This document shows, in pieces, positions 14,553 to 21,947 of a stretch of 29,604 nt of DNA. The notes below the pieces were generated by a model that saw only the letters and a program-made list of their open reading frames with translations, made no database searches and was not told the DNA's origin. The translations under genes and the position numbers were made by a program. The DNA is taken from the NCBI GenBank assembly GCA_035269445.1, contig DATFJC010000002.1, forward strand, positions 1-29,604, read 5' to 3'. Origin of the DNA: DATFJC01 sp035269445. GTDB lineage: Bacteria > Patescibacteriota > Patescibacteriia > UBA2591 > UBA6264. Numbering within the stretch: the stretch's first letter is position 1; the number at the start of each line of letters is the position of its first letter.

Positions 14553-15269
14553 ATGTCTTTTTTAAAAATTAAAAACATTGAAAAAGTTTATGGATATGGC
14601 CGGGCAAAAGTTTATGCTTTACGTGATGTTTCTTTTTCTATTAAAAAAGGAGAATTTGTTGCTATTATGGGGTCTTCTGGTTCTGGTAAGTCAACTCTTT
14701 TACATGTTTTAGGATTTTTAGATAGACCAACAAATGGAGAGTATCTTTTTAATGATAAGTCTATGAATCAATACAGCGACGATGAAATGGCTTTAATAAG
14801 GAATAATGACATGGGTTTTATTTTTCAGACTTTTAATTTATTACCCAGAATGAATGTTTTAGACAATGTGAAATTACCTTTATATTATTCAAGTATAAAA
14901 GAGTCTTTATGGAATGAAAAAGCTAAAAAAGCTATTAAAGATGTTGGTTTAATTGATCGAATAGATCATGATAGGTCAGAGCTTTCTGGGGGAGAAAAAC
15001 AACGTGTAGCTATTGCTCGTGCTTTAGTGAATGAACCTAATATCATTTTTGCTGATGAGCCAACTGGTAATTTGGATTCAAAATCAGGTCAAATAGTCAT
15101 GGAAATAATTCAAGATTTAAATGATAAGGGTCATACTGTAATTATGGTCACTCATGAAAAATATACTGCTGAAATGGCCAAAAGAGTTATTAATTTAAAA
15201 GATGGTAAAATAATAAAAGATAATAAAATTTCTACAAGACGTTTTGCCAAAGATGGTTTACATAAATAA
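14553..15269 (+). CDS. MacB/LolD-type ABC transporter ATP-binding protein
   Basis: Nucleotide-binding subunit of a type VII (MacB/LolCDE/FtsE-like) ABC system. 238 residues with Walker A GSSGSGKST (40-48), Q-loop FQTFNLLPRMNVLDNV (91-106), signature LSGGEKQRVAIARAL (144-158), Walker B IIFADEPTGNLD (164-175) and H-loop VTHE. FNLLPRMNVLDNVKLPL and DEPTGNLDSKSG are hallmarks of the MacB/LolD subfamily. It lies 6 nt after the adaptor and 2 nt before the permease, so the operon is tight. No Shine-Dalgarno sequence is present. ATP hydrolysis should drive mechanotransmission by the partner permease rather than transport through it (known for MacB). Confidence 0.93.
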   Translation: MSFLKIKNIEKVYGYGRAKVYALRDVSFSIKKGEFVAIMGSSGSGKSTLLHVLGFLDRPTNGEYLFNDKSMNQYSDDEMALIRNNDMGFIFQTFNLLPRMNVLDNVKLPLYYSSIKESLWNEKAKKAIKDVGLIDRIDHDRSELSGGEKQRVAIARALVNEPNIIFADEPTGNLDSKSGQIVMEIIQDLNDKGHTVIMVTHEKYTAEMAKRVINLKDGKIIKDNKISTRRFAKDGLHK

Positions 15270-15271
15270 TT

Positions 15272-16519
15272 ATGAGTATAAAGCATACTATAAAAAGTGT
15301 TTTGTTGGGTTTGAAAACGAATAAGTCTCGTTCCTTTTTAACTATTTTTGGTATTGTTATAGGCATTACTTCTGTAATTTTAGTTATGTCAATTGGTCAA
15401 GCAGCAGAAACCCTTATTATAAGTGAAATCGAAGCCTTGGGAGGTAATTTTGTTACTATAAATCCGGGAAAACAACCTGATGGACCTCAAGGCATGGCAG
15501 GTACTTTGCTTTCTGACTCCTTAGGAGCAAGAGAATTAAGAGCTTTAAAAAAAGAAAGTAACGTTCCTAATTTAAAAGACATTACTCCTGCTGTAGTAGT
15601 TTCAGGTAATGTTTCTTATCAAGGAGAGTCGTATAAACCCACTATTTATGGTTGGAGTGCTGATTGGATTGGGAAGATTTATGATATATATCCAGAAAAG
15701 GGAAACTATTTTACTGAAAGTGACATAGAAGCCTATAAACCAGTAGTAGTAATTGGACATAAAGTAAAAGAAGAGCTTTTTGGTATGTCAGAGGCTCTTG
15801 GCAAAAAAGTAAAAATTAAAAATAAATATTTTAGAGTGGTAGGAGTTTTACCAGATAAAGGTAAAGTAAGTTCTTTTATGGACATTAGCAAGTTTGCTGT
15901 TGTTCCCTATAGCACGGCTCAAAAGTATCTTTTAGGACAAAGTCATTATCAAGAAATTAATATTTTAGCTAAAAATGAACAAGTAGTACCTGGGATGGTA
16001 AAAGATATTGAAAGAACATTGAGAAATTTACATGACATTGAAGATCCTGATAATGATGATTTTTATGTTACTACTTCCGCTGATATGATTGAAAGAATTG
16101 GTTTAATAACAACGGTTTTAAAAGTACTCTTAACCTCAATTGCTGCTGTATCTTTACTTGTAGGAGGAATAGGAATTATGAATATAATGCTTGTTTCTGT
16201 AACAGAAAAAACTAGAGAAATAGGTTTAAGAAAAGCATTGGGAGCAAAGAAAAAAGATATATTATTACATTTTTTATTTGAATCAGTAATTCTTACTTTA
16301 ATTGGAGGTTTTTTTGGAGTTTTATTTGGGATTGGGCTTTCTTATTTAGCTTCTTTGATTTTAAAAGCACAATTTATATCTAGTTGGCAATTTGGTATTT
16401 CTTTACCAGCAATATTTTTAGGAATTGGGGTAGCTGGCTTTGTTGGCTTAGTATTTGGGATTTATCCTGCTAAAAAAGCTTCACTTAAAAGTCCAATTGA
16501 GGCTTTAAGGTATGAATAA
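15272..16519 (+). CDS. MacB/FtsX-type ABC transporter permease
   Basis: 415 residues: TM1 (about 20-42, TIFGIVIGITSVILVMSIG), a large extracytoplasmic MacB_PCD domain (about 45-280) and three C-terminal spans forming the FtsX domain. Span 2 is near 283-308, LLTSIAAVSLLVGGIGIMNI, followed by the coupling motif VTEKTREIGLRKALGAKKKD. The others are about 335-360 and 375-402, with a terminal PAKKASLKSPIEALRYE. These are textbook features of the MacB permease class. Together with the two preceding genes it makes a complete transporter. In a cell envelope without a known outer membrane partner, the YknXYZ model of Gram-positives is the better analogue (inference). Confidence 0.93.
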   Translation: MSIKHTIKSVLLGLKTNKSRSFLTIFGIVIGITSVILVMSIGQAAETLIISEIEALGGNFVTINPGKQPDGPQGMAGTLLSDSLGARELRALKKESNVPNLKDITPAVVVSGNVSYQGESYKPTIYGWSADWIGKIYDIYPEKGNYFTESDIEAYKPVVVIGHKVKEELFGMSEALGKKVKIKNKYFRVVGVLPDKGKVSSFMDISKFAVVPYSTAQKYLLGQSHYQEINILAKNEQVVPGMVKDIERTLRNLHDIEDPDNDDFYVTTSADMIERIGLITTVLKVLLTSIAAVSLLVGGIGIMNIMLVSVTEKTREIGLRKALGAKKKDILLHFLFESVILTLIGGFFGVLFGIGLSYLASLILKAQFISSWQFGISLPAIFLGIGVAGFVGLVFGIYPAKKASLKSPIEALRYE

Positions 16520-16546
16520 CTTGTGGAAAACGTTTTTATAGATCAT

Positions 16547-16575
16547 AAAAAACAACAATATTACTATTGTTGTTT
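16547..16575 (-). terminator. Terminator of the minus-strand tRNA/small-ORF unit
   Basis: An 11-bp stem (AAACAACAATA 16550-16560 with 16565-16575, 4-nt loop), read on the minus strand, runs into T residues (16552-16547). On the plus strand no T-tract follows, so the polarity is clear. Confidence 0.65.
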
Positions 16576-16580
16576 GTAGG

Positions 16581-16616
16581 ATTTGACCTTTATAATGGGT
16601 CAAATTTTTATTTTTT
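16581..16616 (+). terminator. Terminator of the MacAB-like operon
   Basis: ATTTGACC (16581-16588) pairs with GGTCAAAT (16598-16605) around a 9-nt loop and is followed by a T-rich tract to 16616. It lies 61 nt after the permease stop and faces the opposing terminator at 16547-16575. Confidence 0.7.
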
Positions 16617-16778
16617 AGAAAAAAGTATAAAAAAGCCTATGCTAGCTATAATTAAAATTAAAAAACTATTAAGCCATAAATTAACAGGATTTTTAATGGT
16701 ATAAAGCCAGAGATAAATAAAAAAATACCAAATAATAAACTGAATTAAAATATTAAGTATTTTTTTAATCATATTCAT
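16608..16778 (-). CDS. Small two-span membrane protein of unknown function
   Basis: 56 residues from the ATG at 16778 (54 from the ATG at 16772). After a short basic start (MNMIKKILN), two hydrophobic stretches fill most of the sequence (about 8-27 and 34-53), ending LFSKK. The open frame continues upstream through tRNA-Ala, which is an artefact; the tRNA 3' end is 11 nt before this start. A terminator follows just past the stop. I recognise no family. Position after the tRNAs and intact hydrophobic design argue for a real gene, but short AT-rich ORFs of this kind also arise by chance. Confidence 0.5.
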   Translation of the reverse strand: MNMIKKILNILIQFIIWYFFIYLWLYTIKNPVNLWLNSFLILIIASIGFFILFSKK

Positions 16779-16789
16779 AAAATATTTAA

Positions 16790-16862
16790 TGGACCTGGGC
16801 GGACTTGAACCGCCTACCTTTGCTGTGCGAGAGCAATGTTCTGCCAGGTGAACTACAGGCCC
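16790..16862 (-). tRNA. tRNA-Ala (anticodon CGC)
   Basis: A 73-nt cloverleaf on the minus strand: acceptor GGGCCTG with CAGGTCC, including the G3-U70 pair that is the alanine identity element, D-arm GTTC/GAAC, anticodon loop CTCGCAC giving CGC (codon GCG), T-arm GGCGG/CCGCC, discriminator A. CCA is not encoded. Its 5' end is 12 nt downstream of tRNA-Arg(CCT). Confidence 0.95.
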
Positions 16863-16874
16863 CTTATCAAAGAA

Positions 16875-16946
16875 TGCCCCCGGCAGGAGTCGAACCTGCA
16901 TACCAGGTTTAGGAAACCTGTGCTCTATCCATTGAGCTACGAGAGC
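16875..16946 (-). tRNA. tRNA-Arg (anticodon CCT)
   Basis: A 72-nt cloverleaf on the minus strand: acceptor GCTCTCG with CGGGGGC (two G-U pairs), D-arm GCTC/GAGC, anticodon stem CAGGT/ACCTG with loop TTCCTAA giving CCT (codon AGG), T-arm GCAGG/CCTGC. CCA is not encoded. It starts 5 nt after the stop codon of a small ORF, so it is probably released from a mixed mRNA-tRNA transcript. Confidence 0.95.
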
Positions 16947-16951
16947 TTAGA

Positions 16952-17122
16952 TTAGCCAACAAAGTTTTTTATAAAATATTGACTTGCTTTTAACAAGAAA
17001 TTAGTTTCTTTATCAATTATTGCCAAAGCAATAATTAAGCCTAATATAATTAGGCTGTTTATAACTAATTTCTTAATATCGCCAGATAGATGATTTAATT
17101 TTAATTTGTTTTTGTTATCCAT
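16952..17122 (-). CDS. Small single-span membrane protein of unknown function
   Basis: 56 residues. A hydrophilic basic N-terminus (MDNKNKLKLNHLSGDIKK) leads into one membrane segment (about 19-36, VINSLIILGLIIALAII), then DKETNFLLKASQYFIKNF. Size and one-span topology recall SecE, but the SecE W-P motif is absent, so I leave it unnamed. Support for a real gene comes from the promoter: TTGACA, 17 bp, TACAAT on the minus strand with the -10 ending 6 nt before the ATG, which would give a leaderless mRNA. Its stop is 5 nt before tRNA-Arg(CCT). It is divergent from bactofilin. Confidence 0.62.
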   Translation of the reverse strand: MDNKNKLKLNHLSGDIKKLVINSLIILGLIIALAIIDKETNFLLKASQYFIKNFVG

Positions 17123-17128
17123 GTTTTT

Positions 17129-17157
17129 ATTGTAGTTTTCTTTAGCAAAAATGTCAA
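17129..17157 (-). promoter_or_regulatory. Promoter of the small ORF-tRNA-tRNA unit (TTGACA, 17 bp, TACAAT)
   Basis: On the minus strand a perfect -35 TTGACA (17157-17152) and a one-mismatch -10 TACAAT (17134-17129) are 17 bp apart. The expected +1 coincides with the ATG at 17122. Confidence 0.7.
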
Positions 17158-17164
17158 TTTTGTC

Positions 17165-17193
17165 TTGCTGATTTTCTATTAATTTGTTATAAT
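17165..17193 (+). promoter_or_regulatory. Promoter of bactofilin (TTGCTG, 17 bp, extended TATAAT)
   Basis: TTGCTG (17165-17170) and TATAAT (17188-17193) are 17 bp apart, with an upstream TG (17185-17186) making an extended -10. The leader to the ATG at 17242 would be about 40 nt. It is back to back with the minus-strand promoter. Confidence 0.65.
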
Positions 17194-17241
17194 CAAAATA
17201 AGGTTTTTAAATTAAAAATTAATCATTAATAAGAATTATTT

Positions 17242-17631
17242 ATGTTAGGAAAAAATCAAAAAATTAAACCAGAAGACGCTGAAACTATTATTGGTGCTGG
17301 AGTAAAAGTAGATGGAACTTTTACTGCTTTTGGCAATGTTATTGTAAAAGGTCAACTTTTAGGTTCATTAAAAACAGAAAGTGATGTTAGTATTAAGGAA
17401 GGCGGTAGTGTTGACGCAGACATTAAGGCTAAAAATGCTAGTATTGCTGGAAAGGTAGATGGTAATCTAGAGGTTAATCAAAAAATTCAACTTGCTAATA
17501 GTGCCAAGGTAACAGGAGATATTAACTGTCAAGTACTTTCTATTGAAGAAGGCGCTATTCTTCAAGGAAATTGTAAAGTTGGTGGCGAGAAAAATGCTAC
17601 ACCTGAACCAGAAGTAGAAACAGAAGAATAA
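17242..17631 (+). CDS. Bactofilin-family cytoskeletal protein
   Basis: Polymer-forming right-handed beta-helix protein that makes filaments at the membrane and organises cell-wall or shape functions. 129 residues: a short N-terminal tail, then the repeat-like core ETIIGAGVKVDGTFTAFGNV (14-33), VKGQLLGSLKTESDVSIKEG, SVDADIKAKNASIAGKVDGN and QLANSAKVTGDINCQVLSIE. This shows the alternating Gly/Val/hydrophobic pattern of the DUF583/bactofilin core. A Glu/Pro-rich tail ends it. Length is typical of small bactofilins. It heads a plus-strand cluster through gyrA; the next gene starts 46 bp later. Confidence 0.88.
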   Translation: MLGKNQKIKPEDAETIIGAGVKVDGTFTAFGNVIVKGQLLGSLKTESDVSIKEGGSVDADIKAKNASIAGKVDGNLEVNQKIQLANSAKVTGDINCQVLSIEEGAILQGNCKVGGEKNATPEPEVETEE

Positions 17632-17677
17632 GTTTATTTTATTAAAAAATTAGTAAGGCGTTGAATTAAAAACGTTT

Positions 17678-18463
17678 ATGTATTTTTATATTTACGATTC
17701 TTTTTTACAAGAAAAAAAATATAAGCGAACTATTTCTAAGATTGAAACTCGGTTGGCTACCTTAGATATTTCTGGCTCTAAAAGACGCTTAACTGCACTT
17801 AAAAGTGTTCAGGAGATAGTTAGAAGTTTGTCTAAAAATGAATCTCCAACTATTGTTGTTATAGGTAATGATCAAACTTTTTGTAAAGCTGCCACAGCAA
17901 TGGCTGGGACAGATAGTGTTTTGGGTTTTATACCAGTTAAAAAAGATTCAGAAATGGCAAAAATTTTAGGTATTCCTGTTAATGAATATGCCTGTGATAT
18001 AGTTTCTGCTAGAAGAGTTGAAAAATTAAAATTTGGTGAAGTTAATGGGAAAAAGTTTTTTTCTTCAATTTCTTTTAATGCTAGTAAGACTATTTTAAAA
18101 GCAGATCAAAAATATCAAATAATTCCCCAAAAAACGAAAAAGATAAAAATCGTTAATTTGGATTTATTAAGGTTTAATAAAGCAGATGAAAGTGAAGATT
18201 TTAAAAGAATTGCTAGCAACCCTAAAGATGATTATTTGGAAATATTAATGGGCAGACCAGGAAAAAAATTCTTATTTTTCAAAAGAAAGCAAGAGCTTGA
18301 TAGTTTATTTTTTGTTGAAAAATTAGAAATTAAACCCAAAAAATCAAAACATAGCGTTGATATTAATATTGATAAAGGTAAAGATAAAATACAAGCACCA
18401 GCTACTGTAAATGTGTCAAATCAAGATATATCAATCATAGTTGGAAAAGATAGATTAATATAA
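17678..18463 (+). CDS. Diacylglycerol-kinase-like protein with altered nucleotide-binding loop
   Basis: 261 residues. Residues 1-110 resemble the catalytic N-terminal domain of the DAGK/sphingosine/NAD-kinase superfamily: TIVVIGNDQTFCKAATAMAG (58-77), then VLGFIPVKKDSEMAKILGIP (81-100), where active enzymes have GGDGT...N and G-I-I-P-x-G-T-x-N-D-x-A-x-x-L-G-I-P. Here GGDGT is GNDQT and the GTGND stretch is KKDSE, so the glycines that embrace ATP are gone. The C-terminal half carries a beta-rich part and a charged linker. I recall similar proteins as a Patescibacteria family. A kinase function is doubtful; a binding or structural role is possible. It lies between bactofilin and an MBL-like pseudoenzyme. 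Confidence 0.65.
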   Translation: MYFYIYDSFLQEKKYKRTISKIETRLATLDISGSKRRLTALKSVQEIVRSLSKNESPTIVVIGNDQTFCKAATAMAGTDSVLGFIPVKKDSEMAKILGIPVNEYACDIVSARRVEKLKFGEVNGKKFFSSISFNASKTILKADQKYQIIPQKTKKIKIVNLDLLRFNKADESEDFKRIASNPKDDYLEILMGRPGKKFLFFKRKQELDSLFFVEKLEIKPKKSKHSVDINIDKGKDKIQAPATVNVSNQDISIIVGKDRLI

Positions 18464-18495
18464 AGTAATAATTAATATAAAATTAAATTATAATT

Positions 18496-19113
18496 ATGCA
18501 AGTTAAATGGTATGGTGGGTCTAGTTTGAAGATTAAAACTAACCAAAAAACAATTTTAGTTGATCCTTTTTCCGCAAAAGAGTTAGGCCTAAGAGGGCCT
18601 AAATTTAATGCTGACATTATGCTTTTTACTAAAAAAGAGAGAGTTAAAAATTTAGATAAAAAGTCAAAAAAGGATTCTTTTATTATAGATAGTCCTGGAG
18701 AGTATACTGTTAAAGATATAATGGTTTATGGAATAAATTGTTCCAACTCAGAATCTTTAACTGTTTTTAATATTGAAATAAAGGGGGTGAGATATGGAAT
18801 TTTAGGTGAATTAAACAAAGAATTAACAGAAAAAGAAGTAGAAGGCGTAGATGGTATAGATGTTTTATTTGTTCCAGTAGGCGGTAATTTTGTTTTAGAA
18901 CCAGAACAAGCTAGAGATATTATAAGTCTTTTTGAACCCTCTTTTGTCTTACCCACTTGTTATAAAATACCAGGGGTTGAAAAAGATTTAAGCGGAGTAG
19001 ATAAATTTTTAAAACAATCTGGAATTAAAAAACAAGAAAAAACTAATACATTCTCTATTAAGTCTTCAGACCTTTCCTCTGAAGAAAGTAAAATTATAGT
19101 TCTAGAAAGTTAG
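18496..19113 (+). CDS. MBL-fold (UlaG-like) protein lacking the metal ligands
   Basis: 205 residues. The scaffold of the UlaG-like metallo-beta-lactamase family is clear: MQVKWYGGSSLKIKTNQKTI with ILVDPFS, then the strand ADIMLFT, SPGEYTVKDIMVYGI (70-84), VDVLF-type strand IDVLFVPVGGNFVLEPEQA, and FVLPTCYKIPGVEKDLSG. The catalytic H-x-H-x-D-H that follows 'ADI-V-x-[TS]' in active members is replaced by KKERVK. The usual His in P-x-H-Y is Cys (PTCYK), and the LGD aspartate is LGE. Hydrolase activity is therefore unlikely. The next gene begins 1 nt after its TAG. Confidence 0.75.
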   Translation: MQVKWYGGSSLKIKTNQKTILVDPFSAKELGLRGPKFNADIMLFTKKERVKNLDKKSKKDSFIIDSPGEYTVKDIMVYGINCSNSESLTVFNIEIKGVRYGILGELNKELTEKEVEGVDGIDVLFVPVGGNFVLEPEQARDIISLFEPSFVLPTCYKIPGVEKDLSGVDKFLKQSGIKKQEKTNTFSIKSSDLSSEESKIIVLES

Positions 19114-19114
19114 T

Positions 19115-19405
19115 ATGTCTGAAAAGGGTAAAAAAATAATAATCTATTTTGGGTTTGTAATAATGATTATAGGTTTAATTGTATTATGGTATTTTCAACT
19201 TAAAATAAATTTAGATAAAACAAAAAATAAAGATGAATTTTTTTCTAATATAAAAAATATATATGAAAAAACAAATGAATTATATAAAGGAATAGAATTA
19301 AAAGAATTAATAGAATCAAAAGAAAATAATAGTGTAGATATTAATCAATTTAAAAACAAAATTTTACGTGAATATGTCAAACAAAGAATCCAAGAAAATA
19401 ATTAA
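19115..19405 (+). CDS. Single-span membrane protein of unknown function upstream of gyrA
   Basis: 96 residues: a basic N-terminus (MSEKGKK), one strong membrane segment (about 8-29, IIIYFGFVIMIIGLIVLWYFQL), then a Lys/Glu/Asn-rich, probably helical tail. The stop codon lies inside the beginning of gyrA (32 bp overlap with the gyrA ATG at 19374), and the start is 1 nt after the MBL-like gene. Translation of the three is therefore probably coupled. No motif or family is recognised; nothing links it functionally to gyrase beyond position. Confidence 0.75.
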   Translation: MSEKGKKIIIYFGFVIMIIGLIVLWYFQLKINLDKTKNKDEFFSNIKNIYEKTNELYKGIELKELIESKENNSVDINQFKNKILREYVKQRIQENN

Positions 19406-21851
19406 AAAGCAAAATATAGCCAATGAAAAACCAGTTTCTTTAAAAGAAGAGGTGGAGAGTTCTTATATAGATTATGCTATGAGTGTTATAGTTTCTCGTG
19501 CCTTACCTGATGTTAGGGATGGATTAAAACCGGTTCATCGTCGTATTCTTTATGCTATGCATAAAATGGGGTTAACTCATGATAAGGGTTATAGAAAGTC
19601 TGCTGCCATAGTTGGTGAAACTTTGGGAAAATTTCACCCTCATGGAGATGCTTCAGTTTATGACTCTTTGGTAAGAATGGCTCAGGATTTTTCTCTTCGT
19701 TATCCCATGATCAAGGGCCAAGGTAATTTTGGCTCAATTGATGGTGATAGTGCTGCTGCTTATCGTTATACTGAAGCTAAGTTAACTAAGATTGCCGGAG
19801 AAATGTTAAAAGACATTGAAGAAGAAACTGTAGATTTTTCTTCCAACTATGATGGTACTATTGAAGAACCCAAAGTTTTACCAGGACTTTTACCCTCTCT
19901 TTTGGTAAATGGTTCAACAGGAATTGCAGTTGGAATGGCAACTAAAATACTTTCTCATAATTTAGGAGAAATTTGTGATTTAATTTTGCTTTTGATTAAT
20001 AAACCAGAGGCAGATATTAATGATTTGTTTGAAGTTTTTCAAGGCCCTGATTTTCCAACTGGCGGTATTATATTTAATATAGACAAAATGAAAGAGACCT
20101 ATGCTTCTGGCAAGGGTCCTATTGTTGTAAGAGCAAAAACAGAAATAGTAGAAAAGGAAAAGGATAAACACAGAATAGTGGTAAACGAACTTCCCTATAT
20201 GACAAATAAAGCAAAACTTTTGACTAAGATAGCTAAATTAATAAAAGATAAAGATAAAAGGTTTGAGGATATTAAAGATGTTAGAGATGAGTCAGACAAG
20301 CAAGGGGTGCGTGTAGTTTTTGATTTAAAAAAACAAGCTTTTCCTCAAAAGGTTTTAAATAATTTATTTAAAGCTACTAATCTTCAAAAAACTTTTCATG
20401 TTAACATTGTGGCTCTTAAAGATGGAATCCAACCCAAAGTATTTACCTTAAAGGAGTTAGTAGAAGAATATATTAAACATAGGAAAAATGTAATAAGACG
20501 TAAAACAGAATATAATCTTTTAAAAACCAAACAAAGAATACATATTTTAAAAGGTTTGGTTATAGCTATTGATTACATTGATGACATAATTAAACTTATA
20601 AAAAATTCTGAAGATAAAGCCAGTGCTGAAAAAAAACTTATAAAAGCATATAATTTAAGTGAAACTCAAGCAAAAGCGATTTTAAATATTAGACTTCATA
20701 GATTAGCTAACTTAGAACAGAAAAAAATTAGGGATGAATTAGCTGAAAAGCAAAAAATATCTAAAGACCTTCAAGACATTTTAGATAAGCCTGAGAGAAT
20801 ATTAGACATTATTAAAGAACAAACGAATTATTTAAAAGAAGAGTATAGTATTAAAAGAAGAACTCAAGTAGTCCAATCTGGTATTCAGAGATTTAATCAA
20901 GAAGATTTAATTCCTGATAACCCAACCATAGTTATACATACAAAAACAGGCTATATAAAAAGAGTTTCACCTCAAAATTTTCGCTCTCAAGCTAGGGGTG
21001 GGAAAGGGATTAAGGCCATACATTTAAAAGATGAAGATCAAATTAGCCATATCCTTTCTACTACTACTCATACCAGATTATTATTTTTTACCTCTCAAGG
21101 ACGAGTATTTCAATTAAAAACTTATGAATTGCCTCAATCTACAAGAATAGCCCGAGGGAAAGCCTTGGTAAATTTTTTAGAAATAGAACCAGATGAAAAA
21201 ATTTCAGCTATATTACCTGTTACAGACTTGGAAAAGTATAATTATCTTGTAATGGCAACTAAGTTTGGAAAAATAAAAAAAGTTCCTGTTAAGGACTTTA
21301 AAAAGGTAAGAAGAGCTGGTCTTATTGCTATTAGCCTTAAAAAGAAAGATAAATTAGGATGGGTTAAACCAACTAGTGGCAAAGATGAAGTAATTTTAGT
21401 ATCAAATAAAGGTAAAGCTATACGCTTTAAAGAGACTGAGCTAAGATCAATGGGTAGAAGTGCCCAAGGTGTTAAAGGTATGAAATTAAAATCCGGGGTT
21501 ATTATAAGCATGGATATTATTCCAAGTGATAAGGGAGAAAATTTCAAGCTTTTAGTTGTTAGTGAAAATGGTTACGGTAAAATGACTCAAATTAATAAAT
21601 ATCGTGTTCAATCTAGAGCTGGAGTTGGTATTAAGGCCTCTGACGTTACTAAGAAAACAGGAGATTTGGTTGGGGCAAGAATAATTGAAGATAATAAGGG
21701 TGATTTATTATTGGTTTCTAGAAAAGGCCAAATTATTAGGGTTTCTTTAAAAAGTGTTTCTACTATTGGACGTTCTACTCAAGGAGTAAAGCTAATGAGA
21801 TTTAAGGAAAAAAACGATCAATTAACTTCATTTAATGTAATGAGTGAATAA
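19374..21851 (+). CDS. gyrA: DNA gyrase subunit A
   Basis: Breakage-reunion subunit of gyrase, which introduces negative supercoils. I chose ATG 19374 (825 aa); a GTG two codons upstream (19368) is also possible. Near the start it reads YAMSVIVSRALPDVRDGLKP. The quinolone-determining region is HPHGDASVYDSLVRMAQ, and the catalytic tyrosine is in AAYRYTEAKL. The C-terminal beta-pinwheel carries the GyrA box as QARGGKGI (near 540), which marks GyrA rather than ParC. At the position of E. coli Ser83 there is Ala (GDAS), while the Asp87 equivalent is retained; Ala is the natural residue in some less quinolone-sensitive bacteria. gyrB is not nearby. Confidence 0.95.
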   Translation: MSNKESKKIIKKQNIANEKPVSLKEEVESSYIDYAMSVIVSRALPDVRDGLKPVHRRILYAMHKMGLTHDKGYRKSAAIVGETLGKFHPHGDASVYDSLVRMAQDFSLRYPMIKGQGNFGSIDGDSAAAYRYTEAKLTKIAGEMLKDIEEETVDFSSNYDGTIEEPKVLPGLLPSLLVNGSTGIAVGMATKILSHNLGEICDLILLLINKPEADINDLFEVFQGPDFPTGGIIFNIDKMKETYASGKGPIVVRAKTEIVEKEKDKHRIVVNELPYMTNKAKLLTKIAKLIKDKDKRFEDIKDVRDESDKQGVRVVFDLKKQAFPQKVLNNLFKATNLQKTFHVNIVALKDGIQPKVFTLKELVEEYIKHRKNVIRRKTEYNLLKTKQRIHILKGLVIAIDYIDDIIKLIKNSEDKASAEKKLIKAYNLSETQAKAILNIRLHRLANLEQKKIRDELAEKQKISKDLQDILDKPERILDIIKEQTNYLKEEYSIKRRTQVVQSGIQRFNQEDLIPDNPTIVIHTKTGYIKRVSPQNFRSQARGGKGIKAIHLKDEDQISHILSTTTHTRLLFFTSQGRVFQLKTYELPQSTRIARGKALVNFLEIEPDEKISAILPVTDLEKYNYLVMATKFGKIKKVPVKDFKKVRRAGLIAISLKKKDKLGWVKPTSGKDEVILVSNKGKAIRFKETELRSMGRSAQGVKGMKLKSGVIISMDIIPSDKGENFKLLVVSENGYGKMTQINKYRVQSRAGVGIKASDVTKKTGDLVGARIIEDNKGDLLLVSRKGQIIRVSLKSVSTIGRSTQGVKLMRFKEKNDQLTSFNVMSE

Positions 21852-21874
21852 GGGAAAAGGGTTTATTAATGAGG

Positions 21875-21903
21875 TTGATTTAAATTTTTCCAGAAATTAT
21901 AAG
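21875..21903 (+). promoter_or_regulatory. Possible promoter of the subtilase gene
   Basis: TTGATT (21875-21880), 17 bp, TATAAG (21898-21903), 24 nt after the gyrA stop. The leader to the ATG at 21948 would be about 38 nt. Confidence 0.5.
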
Positions 21904-21947
21904 GGTATTTTTAGACCTTTATTTTCGCTTTTATATTAAAGCTATTT

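Noticed and set aside
16779..16901. Upstream extension of the small minus-strand ORF to 97 aa
   Set aside because: The extension reads through tRNA-Ala and part of tRNA-Arg; the real start must be 16778 or 16772.
18489..18494. TATAAT immediately before the ATG at 18496
   Set aside because: Only 1 nt separates it from the start codon, so it cannot promote this gene; it is a chance match in A/T-rich DNA.
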